A DNA stretch of 64,000 nucleotides from Vibrio quintilis (lineage in GTDB: Bacteria > Pseudomonadota > Gammaproteobacteria > Enterobacterales > Vibrionaceae), in NCBI RefSeq assembly GCF_024529975.1, contig NZ_AP024897.1, positions 496,001 through 560,000 of the forward strand, in the 5' to 3' direction. Positions 35,954-43,919 of this stretch are shown here, one piece after another. Made by a program: the position numbers and the translations under genes. Numbering within the stretch: position 1 is the stretch's first letter; each line of letters begins with the position of its first letter. Under the pieces are notes generated by a model. It made no database searches. It had not been told where the DNA came from and saw nothing but the letters and a program-made list of their open reading frames with translations.

Positions 35954-36775
35954 ATGTATAGAGCTGATGGGAATTTAAATATTGATTCAGCCAGCAGAAA
36001 GACGATTATTCGTTATAAGCAGGGCGCATTTCAGGAAAGCACTGAAGACATGGTTGTGCAGGAGGTGCCTGTTGCTTTGGAGTATAACGGAATTGCTTAT
36101 ACCGTCATGATGTGCACACCTGTGGATTTGGAGTTTTTTGCGGTTGGTTTTTCTGTCACAGAAGGGATTATTGATCATGACAGAGATATTCATAATATAG
36201 AAATACAGAAAGATGCGGAGGGGATGACACTATCCGTTGAAATAGCGAATCGCTGCATGAGCCGGTTAAAAGAAAAGCGTCGTTCTTTAATGGGAGTAAC
36301 CGGATGTGGTATTTGTGGAGCCGAACAGTTAAATGGTGTTCGCCGTTGCATCGCTCCGGTATCTGATGCTTCCCGCTTTAATATAGAGAAGCTGGATTCT
36401 GCGTTGTTACAACTGAATCAAAAGCAGACTCTGAATCAGTTGACCGGTGCGAGTCATGCAGCCGCTTATCTTGATCCTGATGGAAATATTCAGGCTGTTT
36501 TTGAAGATGTTGGCCGGCATATTGCGCTGGATAAATTAATTGGGTGGATAATCAGACATCATTGTGAGCATGGGGCTGTTTTAGTAACAAGCCGTGCCAG
36601 CTTTGAAATGGTTCAGAAAGTAGCTGTATGCGGTCTTGAAATATTGCTGGCGGTATCTGCTGCGACACATATGGCGGTTGAACTTGCAGAACGGATGAAT
36701 ATTACATTATGTGGCTATTGCCGCCCGGGAAAAGCGAATATATATACACATGAAAGACGAATTGTCGATAATTGA
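35954..36775 (+). CDS. fdhD: Formate dehydrogenase sulfurtransferase FdhD
   Basis: The 273-residue protein transfers sulfur from the IscS desulfurase to the molybdenum cofactor of formate dehydrogenases, which is essential for their activity. The redox pair CxxC is Cys118/Cys121 in TGCGICGAEQL, and the GASHAAAYLD and EDVGRHIALDKLIG segments mark the nucleotide/cofactor-binding core. GGAGAAAAG precedes the ATG. It follows fhlA closely, so the two are probably cotranscribed, next to the fdhF gene whose product it matures. Confidence 0.94.
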   Translation: MYRADGNLNIDSASRKTIIRYKQGAFQESTEDMVVQEVPVALEYNGIAYTVMMCTPVDLEFFAVGFSVTEGIIDHDRDIHNIEIQKDAEGMTLSVEIANRCMSRLKEKRRSLMGVTGCGICGAEQLNGVRRCIAPVSDASRFNIEKLDSALLQLNQKQTLNQLTGASHAAAYLDPDGNIQAVFEDVGRHIALDKLIGWIIRHHCEHGAVLVTSRASFEMVQKVAVCGLEILLAVSAATHMAVELAERMNITLCGYCRPGKANIYTHERRIVDN

Positions 36776-36819
36776 TATTTAGTATGAAGTGACATTCTGA
36801 TTTTATTTCAAGATTTGCC

Positions 36820-36840
36820 TGTAAATTATTGCAATTAACA
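36820..36840. promoter_or_regulatory. Imperfect dyad upstream of hupE-hyp
   Basis: TGTAAATT and AATTAACA form a near-perfect inverted repeat around ATTGC in the 230-bp A/T-rich gap between fdhD and hupE. I could not assign a regulator. No sigma-54 promoter was found in this gap. Confidence 0.25.
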
Positions 36841-37011
36841 GGTGTGCCTCATATTTTTATTTGTGTATTTATATTGAATGCTTTATTTGTTGGCCTCGTT
36901 ATATATTCATGTTTTATGGTTGATGGGTTTTTAAATGGTCTGGCTACATTATGATGAAATGGATCGTCAGACTTGATGTTTTTAACTTGATGAATATAGA
37001 AGACTTTGATG

Positions 37012-37590
37012 ATGAAAAATAAATTTTTAATCCTTACCTTATTAACATTGATTTCCCCATTCGCCATGGCTCATACCGGACATGTCGGTCATTTTGGTTT
37101 TGAGAGTGGTTTTATGCATCCATTAACCGGGGTTGATCACCTTTCTGTCATGATTGCTGTGGGTATTTTAGCTGCACTGTTCGGTGGTGCTTTCCGGTGG
37201 ATTATGCCGGTTTCATTTGTGCTGTGTATGATTGTTGGTGGTATTTTAGGTATAGCCGGAATGGTGATTCCTTATGTTGAAGCCGGAATTATTCTCAGTG
37301 TTGTTGCTATGGGTATTATGTTGTTTCGAGGAAATATCATTTCTCACAAGATTGTCATTGGGTTTGTCAGTCTGTTTGCAGTTTTCCACGGGATGGCTCA
37401 CGGTGCTGAGATGCCACTTGACAGTCATGCATTATATTATTTCAGCGGATTTGTTTTATCGACATCAATGCTGCACTTATCAGGCATTTTGTCAGGTGAA
37501 ACGTTTTTACGCTTTTCAGTGCATGGCAGGTTTACAAAAGCATTAGGCGCAGTTATTGCGCTATTCGGCTGTTCAATGCTCTTTTCTTAA
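37012..37590 (+). CDS. hupE: HupE/UreJ-family nickel permease
   Basis: The ~192-residue membrane protein has a cleavable signal (MKNKFLILTLLTLISPFAMA followed by HTGH) and about six transmembrane helices. The family motifs HPLTGVDHLSVM and FHGMAHGAEMP supply the His residues thought to bind Ni2+. It opens the hypFCDEAB operon and probably supplies nickel for the hydrogenase site. Start codons TTG 37006, ATG 37009 and ATG 37012 follow one another; 37012 gives the best distance from AGAAGA. Confidence 0.88.
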   Translation: MKNKFLILTLLTLISPFAMAHTGHVGHFGFESGFMHPLTGVDHLSVMIAVGILAALFGGAFRWIMPVSFVLCMIVGGILGIAGMVIPYVEAGIILSVVAMGIMLFRGNIISHKIVIGFVSLFAVFHGMAHGAEMPLDSHALYYFSGFVLSTSMLHLSGILSGETFLRFSVHGRFTKALGAVIALFGCSMLFS

Positions 37591-37607
37591 CAACTGGATA
37601 AACCATA

Positions 37608-39893
37608 ATGGATGAACGCCGCCTTTTTCTTATTTCCGGTATTGTTCAGGGGGTTGGTTTCCGCCCTTTTATCTATCAGCTTGCAGTGAAGTATGATTTA
37701 TCCGGGTGGGTTAGTAATGATTCTGGTGGTGTTCAGATTGATGTGCAGGGAGCGCCGGATAACATCGAATTATTTTCGAAGCAGATTGTCTGTAATCCTC
37801 CGGCTTTAGCGCGGATTGATTCGTTAAATAGTTCGTCGCTGCCGCCTGTTGAGCAAGATGGCTTTCATATCCATCATAGTCAAAGAGAGAAGGATATCTC
37901 AGTTTTTATCACGCCTGATCAGTCTGTGTGTCAGGCATGTCTCGACGACCTTCGTAATCCTCAGTCCCGTTATTATCAGTATCCTTTTACAAATTGTACG
38001 AATTGCGGCCCCAGATATTCGATCATCGAGCAATTACCTTATGATCGGTGTAATACCTCCATGAAGCAGTTTGATATGTGTCCGGAATGCAGGCAGGTAT
38101 ATCAAAATCCTCTGGACAGGCGTTATCATGCGCAGCCGGTCAGTTGTTCCCGGTGCGGTCCGGTTGTTAGTCTGCTTGATAAATCAAAGAAAGATATCTT
38201 ATCCGGACAAGATGCCATTGCTCATGCAGCACAATTATTATCCCGGGGAAAAATACTGGCAATTAAAGGTATTGGTGGTTTTCACCTTGTATGTGACGCC
38301 TTGTGCCAGAGCGCAGTGTTACAGTTACGAAAGCTTAAACAGCGCCGGTTAAAACCATTTGCCGTCATGGCAGAAAATACGCTGGCAGCAGAAGCCTATG
38401 TAACCGGGGAATCTGCCGAATGGGCAGCTTTGTCATCTTCAGCTGCACCGATTGTACTGATGAAACGAAAAGCGAACCGTCATCTTGTTCCCGAAGTGGC
38501 GCCGGTCGGCCCGTACCTCGGGGTGATGCTCCCTTATACTCCGCTTCATGTGCTCCTTTTTGATGCATTGAAATCAATAGGCGAGACTCACCTTTTGGTG
38601 ATGACAAGTGCCAATCGTAGTGGGTTACCTTTAGCGGTCTGTCGTGATGAGATATACCAGCAATTTGGCCAGTCACTTGACGCGATCCTTGACCATAATC
38701 GTCCGATTGTTCATCCCTGTGATGACAGTCTGGTTCATTTCGCTGGTGGAAAAGTCCGGGTACTTCGTATGGCCAGAGGTTATGCGCCCTTCAGTATCAA
38801 GACAAATTATAGCGGGCAGACACTTTTAGGCATGGGAGCTCAACAGAAAGCAACGATTGCTCTGGCTACACCGGGGCAGTGGTTCTTATCTCCTCACATT
38901 GGTGACACAGATAACCTGGATACACAAATTCGTTATCAGCAGGCAACAGATGATTTTCTGTCTTTGTACCAATGTCAGCCATCTCTGTATGTCCATGACA
39001 AGCATCCGGGATACTTCACATCTCAACTTATTCAGAAAGAAGTGAGTTCACACGCAGCAGTTCAGCATCACTATGCACATGTACTGTCAGTAATGGCTGA
39101 GCATCACCTGAATCAGACGGTGATTGGTTTTGCTTTCGATGGCACTGGCTGGGGGAATGATGAAACGGTCTGGGGAGGTGAAGTCATTCTTGCTGATACA
39201 AAGGGTTTTAAGCGATGTGGGCACTTACGTCCGTTTCGTCTTATTGGTGGAGAAAAAGCGATTCGGGAGCCAGCAAGACTGTTGTTTGCAATGTTACTTG
39301 AGTGTTATTCCCCCGAAGAGATTAAGGCGATGAGCCTCCCTGCTTTTGAGTCGTGGTCAGAGGTTTACTTTCAGAATTTATACCAGCTTTGGGCCTCAGG
39401 ACGTCATTCTCCTTATTGCACTTCTGTTGGCCGGTTATTTGATGTGTGGGCTGGTTTACTCTTACTGACGGAGCAGGTGAATTTTGAAGGTGAAAGCGGA
39501 TTAAGGATAGAAGAATCAGCAACCCGGGCACTTGAAGAACAGATGTTTTTAGCACTTGATTTTCCGTGGACAGATGCACAGGTTTTAGATTGGCAACCTG
39601 CACTGGTGGCATGTATTGAGCAGAGGTGCTGGGAGAAAAACGCCGGGGTGAATGGCGCATGTCTGGCACTGATTCGCGGCATTGTGTCTGCAATCCTTCA
39701 AATGGCAGATAGATACGCATCTTACCCGATTGTGCTTTGTGGCGGAGTGTTTCAGAACCGGTTGCTAATGGATTTATTGTGGCAGCAATGGCAATCAGGA
39801 GAGCAGCTCCTTTACAGTGGTGAAACGATTCCCGTAAATGATGGCGGAATTGCTGCGGGACAGGTTTGGTATGGGATGCATCTTCATACCTGA
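37608..39893 (+). CDS. hypF: Carbamoyltransferase HypF, hydrogenase maturation
   Basis: The 761-residue enzyme makes the cyanide precursor by moving the carbamoyl group of carbamoyl phosphate to the C-terminal Cys of HypE. Domains in order are acylphosphatase (1-90, GIVQGVGFRPF), two zinc fingers with CxxC pairs at 108/111, 130/133, 158/161 and 180/183, a YrdC-like domain (about 200-380) and a Kae1-like carbamoyltransferase domain (HHYAHVLSVMAEH, FAFDGTGWG, LCGGVFQNRLL). It is full length and begins 17 bp after hupE, with a weak ribosome site GGATAA. Confidence 0.97.
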   Translation: MDERRLFLISGIVQGVGFRPFIYQLAVKYDLSGWVSNDSGGVQIDVQGAPDNIELFSKQIVCNPPALARIDSLNSSSLPPVEQDGFHIHHSQREKDISVFITPDQSVCQACLDDLRNPQSRYYQYPFTNCTNCGPRYSIIEQLPYDRCNTSMKQFDMCPECRQVYQNPLDRRYHAQPVSCSRCGPVVSLLDKSKKDILSGQDAIAHAAQLLSRGKILAIKGIGGFHLVCDALCQSAVLQLRKLKQRRLKPFAVMAENTLAAEAYVTGESAEWAALSSSAAPIVLMKRKANRHLVPEVAPVGPYLGVMLPYTPLHVLLFDALKSIGETHLLVMTSANRSGLPLAVCRDEIYQQFGQSLDAILDHNRPIVHPCDDSLVHFAGGKVRVLRMARGYAPFSIKTNYSGQTLLGMGAQQKATIALATPGQWFLSPHIGDTDNLDTQIRYQQATDDFLSLYQCQPSLYVHDKHPGYFTSQLIQKEVSSHAAVQHHYAHVLSVMAEHHLNQTVIGFAFDGTGWGNDETVWGGEVILADTKGFKRCGHLRPFRLIGGEKAIREPARLLFAMLLECYSPEEIKAMSLPAFESWSEVYFQNLYQLWASGRHSPYCTSVGRLFDVWAGLLLLTEQVNFEGESGLRIEESATRALEEQMFLALDFPWTDAQVLDWQPALVACIEQRCWEKNAGVNGACLALIRGIVSAILQMADRYASYPIVLCGGVFQNRLLMDLLWQQWQSGEQLLYSGETIPVNDGGIAAGQVWYGMHLHT

Positions 39894-39999
39894 GTCATCA
39901 GTGATCCATATCATCAGGTAACTGGTTGTATTGCGCTATGTTACGCTGCAATGTCGGCGTGGTTTACTTATTACAGATCATGATCTGAGAGAGAAAATT

Positions 40000-40251
40000 A
40001 TGTGTTTATGTATTCCTTCCTGTGTTGTTGAGGTCAGGTCAGGCACACAAACGGCTTTAGTTGAAACGATGGGCGTTGTGAAAGAGGTAAGTACTCACCT
40101 TATTGCTGAGTCTATTTCTGTAGGAGAGCATTTATTAATTCATGTAGGGTTTGCCATCAGCAAGATCGATCAGGAAGAAGCTCAGAAAAGCCTTGAGACT
40201 TATCAACAATTAATGGATGAAATCGATCCGGAACAGGCATGGATTGGTTAA
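40000..40251 (+). CDS. hypC: Hydrogenase maturation chaperone HypC
   Basis: The 83-residue protein starts MCLCIPSCVVEV. The N-terminal Cys2, essential for binding the Fe(CN)2CO unit and the hydrogenase large-subunit precursor, is present. The frame is open 69 bp further upstream, but ATG 40000 follows GAGAGAG and gives the family N-terminus. It works with HypD and is followed by hypD after 6 bp. Confidence 0.95.
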   Translation: MCLCIPSCVVEVRSGTQTALVETMGVVKEVSTHLIAESISVGEHLLIHVGFAISKIDQEEAQKSLETYQQLMDEIDPEQAWIG

Positions 40252-40257
40252 TGAGTT

Positions 40258-41397
40258 ATGTCGAGTCAATCTAAATTACGATATCAGGATTTTCGCGCCC
40301 CCCGGGCTGTTAAGACACTGGCTGAAGAAATCAGGCGGCAGGCAGAAAAGCTGCCGCATCCGCTTTATATGATGGAAGTTTGTGGCGGACATACCCACAC
40401 CATCATGAAGTATGGGCTGAAATCTTTGTTGCCTGAGCATTTGAACTTTATTCATGGTCCGGGTTGTCCGGTGTGTATTATGCCGAAAGAACGCATTGAT
40501 CATGCAACGACACTGGCAATGGAACAAGATGTCATTGTGGTGACATTGGGCGATATGATTCGGGTACCGGGATCTCGGGAATCTTTAGGTCAATGCAGAG
40601 CCCGTGGCGGATCAGTTGAACCGGTTTATGACCCGATGGATGCATTGGCGATCGCAAAGGCAAATCCGGATAAACAGGTGGTTTATTTTGCCATTGGATT
40701 TGAAACGACAACACCGATGACGGCTGTGCTGGTTCAACTGGCTGAACAACAGCAAATTGATAATTTATATTTCCATATTAATCATGTACTTGTTCCACCA
40801 GCAATGCATGCTGTGATGAGTACGGAGCTGTCGTTGGTTAACGCGTTTATTGGTCCTTCTCATGTGAGTGTGATTACCGGCTCGTCAATTTACCAGCCTG
40901 TTGTTGATCAATATCAGACACCGGTTGTTGTGTCCGGTTTTGAGCCTGCAGATGTGCTGGAATCCGTTTTAATGCTGGTTAAGCAGGTGACTGAAAAGCG
41001 TGCTGAATTAGAAAATCAATATACCCGGGCTGTAACACCTCAGGGAAATCTGGCAGCGAAGTGTTTAATTGATGATGTGTTTGATGTTCGTGAATCCTTC
41101 AACTGGCGGGGGTTGGGCGCGATTCCTGAGTCTGCACTCCGGCTGAAATCCAGGCTGGCTGGCAGAGATGCTGAAGTTGTTTTTGGCCCGGTACTGCCAA
41201 CAAAAGAAATTCCGGATCATAAGATTTGTCGCTGTGGCGATATTTTGCGGGGAATAGCAACACCGACGGATTGTAAAGTGTTTGGCAGGGCGTGCCGGCC
41301 TGATCGGCCAATGGGAAGCTGTATGGTCAGCTCCGAAGGCGCATGTAATGCCTACTACAGATACGGCGGTTTAGAGGACATCAGTATTCATGAATAA
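40258..41397 (+). CDS. hypD: Hydrogenase maturation protein HypD
   Basis: The 379-residue 4Fe-4S protein is the scaffold, with HypC, on which the iron atom receives CN and CO ligands. Conserved Cys42 (MEVCGGHTHT) and Cys70/Cys73 (GPGCPVCIMP) match the active Cys residues of the family. The C-terminal cluster ligands appear as CRCGDI, CKVFGRACRP and SEGACNAYYRYG. It overlaps hypE by 8 bp (ATGAATAA), indicating coupled translation. Confidence 0.97.
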   Translation: MSSQSKLRYQDFRAPRAVKTLAEEIRRQAEKLPHPLYMMEVCGGHTHTIMKYGLKSLLPEHLNFIHGPGCPVCIMPKERIDHATTLAMEQDVIVVTLGDMIRVPGSRESLGQCRARGGSVEPVYDPMDALAIAKANPDKQVVYFAIGFETTTPMTAVLVQLAEQQQIDNLYFHINHVLVPPAMHAVMSTELSLVNAFIGPSHVSVITGSSIYQPVVDQYQTPVVVSGFEPADVLESVLMLVKQVTEKRAELENQYTRAVTPQGNLAAKCLIDDVFDVRESFNWRGLGAIPESALRLKSRLAGRDAEVVFGPVLPTKEIPDHKICRCGDILRGIATPTDCKVFGRACRPDRPMGSCMVSSEGACNAYYRYGGLEDISIHE

Positions 41398-42391
41398 TCA
41401 GAATTTTATTCAGCTTAGCCATGGCGGCGGCGGGCTGGAAACAAACCAGCTGATTCAACAATTGTTCTTCAGATATTTTGGCAATGATATCTTAAACAGA
41501 AATGAAGATGCTGCGACCTTATCCTTTTCTGGTCAGGTTGCCATGACGACGGACAGTTTTACTGTCTCTCCTTTATTTTTCACCGGCGGAAATATAGGCA
41601 CACTGGCAATTGCAGGCACTTGCAATGATTTAGCAATGGTCGGTGCGAAGCCGCAATATCTTAGCTGCAGCTTTATGATCGAAGAAGGGCTGCCATACAG
41701 CGAGCTGGAAAATGTGGTGTCAGCGATGTCAGAGACGATGAAGCAAACAGAGTCTTTGATTGTTTGTGGCGACACAAAAGTTGTACCCAAAGGCGCGGTG
41801 GACAAATTATTCATTAATACAACCGGCGTGGGTGAAATTCAGCAGGCAAATATTTCAGCACATCAGATCCAATCCGGCGATGTCATCCTGGTTTCCCGGG
41901 ATATCGGACGTCATGGTGCCTGTATTCTGGCTGCCCGGGAATCATTGCGTTTAGAACAGCCGATAGCAAGTGATTGTGCAGTGCTGTGGCCCGTAGTGGA
42001 AGCATTACTGGAACAGAAAGTCGAGTTGCATGCGATGCGTGATGCGACCCGCGGGGGACTGGCAGCGGTCTTAAATGAATGGTGTCAGAGCTCCGGTGTT
42101 CAGATGGAATTGCAGGAATCTTCAATTCCGGTGGATGACAGTGTGCGTGGATTATGTGAACTGTTTGGTTTTGAGCCTTATGATCTGGCCAATGAGGGCA
42201 GCTTTGTTTTAGCTGTGCCTGAGTCGCACGCAGAGAAAACACTTAAGGTATTACATCAGTTTCATCCGGAAGCTGCATTGATCGGTCAGGTTTCATCCGG
42301 AACAACACACAGGCCCATACTCCATTCACCATGGGGAAGCCGGCGCTATCTGGATTTTCCCGCTGGTGAATTATTGCCGCGGATCTGCTGA
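41390..42391 (+). CDS. hypE: Hydrogenase maturation protein HypE
   Basis: The 333-residue PurM-like ATPase dehydrates the carbamoyl group on its C-terminal Cys to a thiocyanate and donates cyanide to the iron. The ATP/metal region LSHGGGGLETNQL lies near the N-terminus, DATRGGLAAVLNE is in the middle, and the protein ends in the required PRIC with Cys333 last. It is placed between hypD (overlapping) and hypA. Confidence 0.97.
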   Translation: MNNQNFIQLSHGGGGLETNQLIQQLFFRYFGNDILNRNEDAATLSFSGQVAMTTDSFTVSPLFFTGGNIGTLAIAGTCNDLAMVGAKPQYLSCSFMIEEGLPYSELENVVSAMSETMKQTESLIVCGDTKVVPKGAVDKLFINTTGVGEIQQANISAHQIQSGDVILVSRDIGRHGACILAARESLRLEQPIASDCAVLWPVVEALLEQKVELHAMRDATRGGLAAVLNEWCQSSGVQMELQESSIPVDDSVRGLCELFGFEPYDLANEGSFVLAVPESHAEKTLKVLHQFHPEAALIGQVSSGTTHRPILHSPWGSRRYLDFPAGELLPRIC

Positions 42392-42403
42392 GGAGTCAGA
42401 ACC

Positions 42404-42745
42404 ATGCATGAATTGTCTATCAGCCTGAAAACGATTGATATTGTCGTGGAACAGGCGAAAAAACACCATTTCACTAAAGTGACTGCAATGACTCTGGGGA
42501 TCGGCGCCTTATCGTGTATTGAGCCGGAAGCACTGAAAGTTGGTATTGAATTTGCCAGCAGAGAAACAATTGCGGAAGGTGCCAGAGTGCATCTTGATAT
42601 GATTCCGGCAACTGCCTGGTGCAATCAGTGCCAGCGAAAAACAGAAATTCATTCCTATGTTGCAACCTGCTCGTTCTGCAATAGTGAACAGTTAAGGATT
42701 GAAACCGGAGAAGAGTTAAAAATTAAGAGTATAGAGGCAGAATAA
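42404..42745 (+). CDS. hypA: Nickel metallochaperone HypA
   Basis: The 113-residue protein begins MHELS, and His2 is the nickel ligand. A structural zinc site is formed by Cys73/Cys76 and Cys89/Cys92. It delivers Ni2+ with HypB into the hydrogenase large subunit. The paralogue HybF cannot be excluded from sequence, but the hyp operon context favours HypA. GAGGAG precedes the ATG and hypB starts 1 bp after its stop. Confidence 0.94.
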   Translation: MHELSISLKTIDIVVEQAKKHHFTKVTAMTLGIGALSCIEPEALKVGIEFASRETIAEGARVHLDMIPATAWCNQCQRKTEIHSYVATCSFCNSEQLRIETGEELKIKSIEAE

Positions 42746-42746
42746 A

Positions 42747-43724
42747 ATGTGTAGTGTATGCGGCTGCGGTGATAGCCATATTGAAGAACATGATCACCAC
42801 CATGATCATGATCATCACCACCATCATGCTCCTCATGAGCCTGCTCATCGTCACGATCATGCTCAACCACAACCGGCAAGTGTTCATCATCATTATTATC
42901 ATCACGGTGACGTCCATCACCATGTGCATTATCATGGTGCCGGGCCTGAAAGTGCAGCTTCATCAGCAGGTCATCATCACCATCACGAGCCTGAAAAAAC
43001 ACCACATGGTGACCTTCATTATGGTCATGGTGAGGCGCAGACTCATGTTTCCGGTGTTTCACAGCGGCAACTGCTGACGCTGGAACAGGATATTCTGGGG
43101 CATAACAATCATATTGCTGAACATAACCGGGCACATTTTACTGAACAGCATCAACTTGTCTTAAATTTGATGTCGAGTCCGGGATCAGGAAAAACGACCT
43201 TATTGGTTGAGACACTGAAGCGACTAAAGTCTTATTGTCACTGCGCGGTTATTGAAGGCGATCAGCAAACCAGTCAGGATGCAGATCGTATCCGGGCAAC
43301 CAATATTCCTGCCATTCAGGTGAATACCGGAAAAGGTTGCCATCTTGATGCGGATATGATTCATAATGCGTATCATCAGATGGAGATGAAAGAGTCCGGA
43401 ATCCTGTTTATTGAAAATGTCGGAAACCTTGTTTGTCCGGCAAGTTTTGATTTGGGAGAGCACTTCAAAGTCACGATTTTATCTGTGACTGAAGGTGCTG
43501 ACAAACCATTGAAATACCCCAATATGTTTGCGGCTTCCCAGCTTATGATTATTAATAAAATTGATTTGTTACCTTATGTGAACTTTGATTTGAATGCCTG
43601 TATTGAACATGCAAGACGAATTAACCCGAACATTCAGATTATGAGGTTGTCAGCCACAACCGGTGAAGGGATGGATGAATGGTTACAATGGCTGAGTGAT
43701 CGGCAGGAAATTCTTCATTCATAA
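42747..43724 (+). CDS. hypB: Hydrogenase nickel-insertion GTPase HypB with long His-rich N-terminus
   Basis: The 325-residue GTPase drives nickel insertion together with HypA. It starts MCSVCGCG, the high-affinity Ni site seen in E. coli (CxxCxCG). Residues 11-100 contain 34 His in clusters mixed with Asp, a nickel-storage type extension much richer than in E. coli HypB. The G domain has SSPGSGKT (143-150), Cys198-His199 of the second metal site in GKGCHLDADM, and NKID (270-273). It ends the hup-hyp operon and is followed by a terminator about 90 bp downstream. Confidence 0.97.
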   Translation: MCSVCGCGDSHIEEHDHHHDHDHHHHHAPHEPAHRHDHAQPQPASVHHHYYHHGDVHHHVHYHGAGPESAASSAGHHHHHEPEKTPHGDLHYGHGEAQTHVSGVSQRQLLTLEQDILGHNNHIAEHNRAHFTEQHQLVLNLMSSPGSGKTTLLVETLKRLKSYCHCAVIEGDQQTSQDADRIRATNIPAIQVNTGKGCHLDADMIHNAYHQMEMKESGILFIENVGNLVCPASFDLGEHFKVTILSVTEGADKPLKYPNMFAASQLMIINKIDLLPYVNFDLNACIEHARRINPNIQIMRLSATTGEGMDEWLQWLSDRQEILHS

Positions 43725-43811
43725 ACGTATCCCGAAAATTTTCTGATTCCTTTGGGGCGTCCTGACGGAGTTGGTTTATAATCAGAATGATTATGTGATC
43801 CATGTGATTTT

Positions 43812-43841
43812 AATAGCTGCTGTTCCGGCAGCTATTTTTAT
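43812..43841 (+). terminator. Rho-independent terminator after hypB
   Basis: A perfect 9-bp stem AATAGCTGC/GCAGCTATT with loop TGTTCCG is followed by TTTTA. It ends the hydrogenase maturation operon before csrD. A short dyad ATAATCA/TGATTAT at 43778-43794 lies just before it. Confidence 0.82.
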
Positions 43842-43919
43842 ATCATGGTACGATACTTTTCAGATTGAAAGGGTTGTCACCGAAAGGAATCGGATGAATA
43901 TAAAGGGAATTTGCTATTC

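Noticed and set aside
42655..43134. A 159-codon Asp/His-rich frame on the minus strand and a Met/Ile-rich frame in the other + phase over hypB.
   Set aside because: Both are shadows of the CAT/CAC repeats that encode the His-rich end of HypB.
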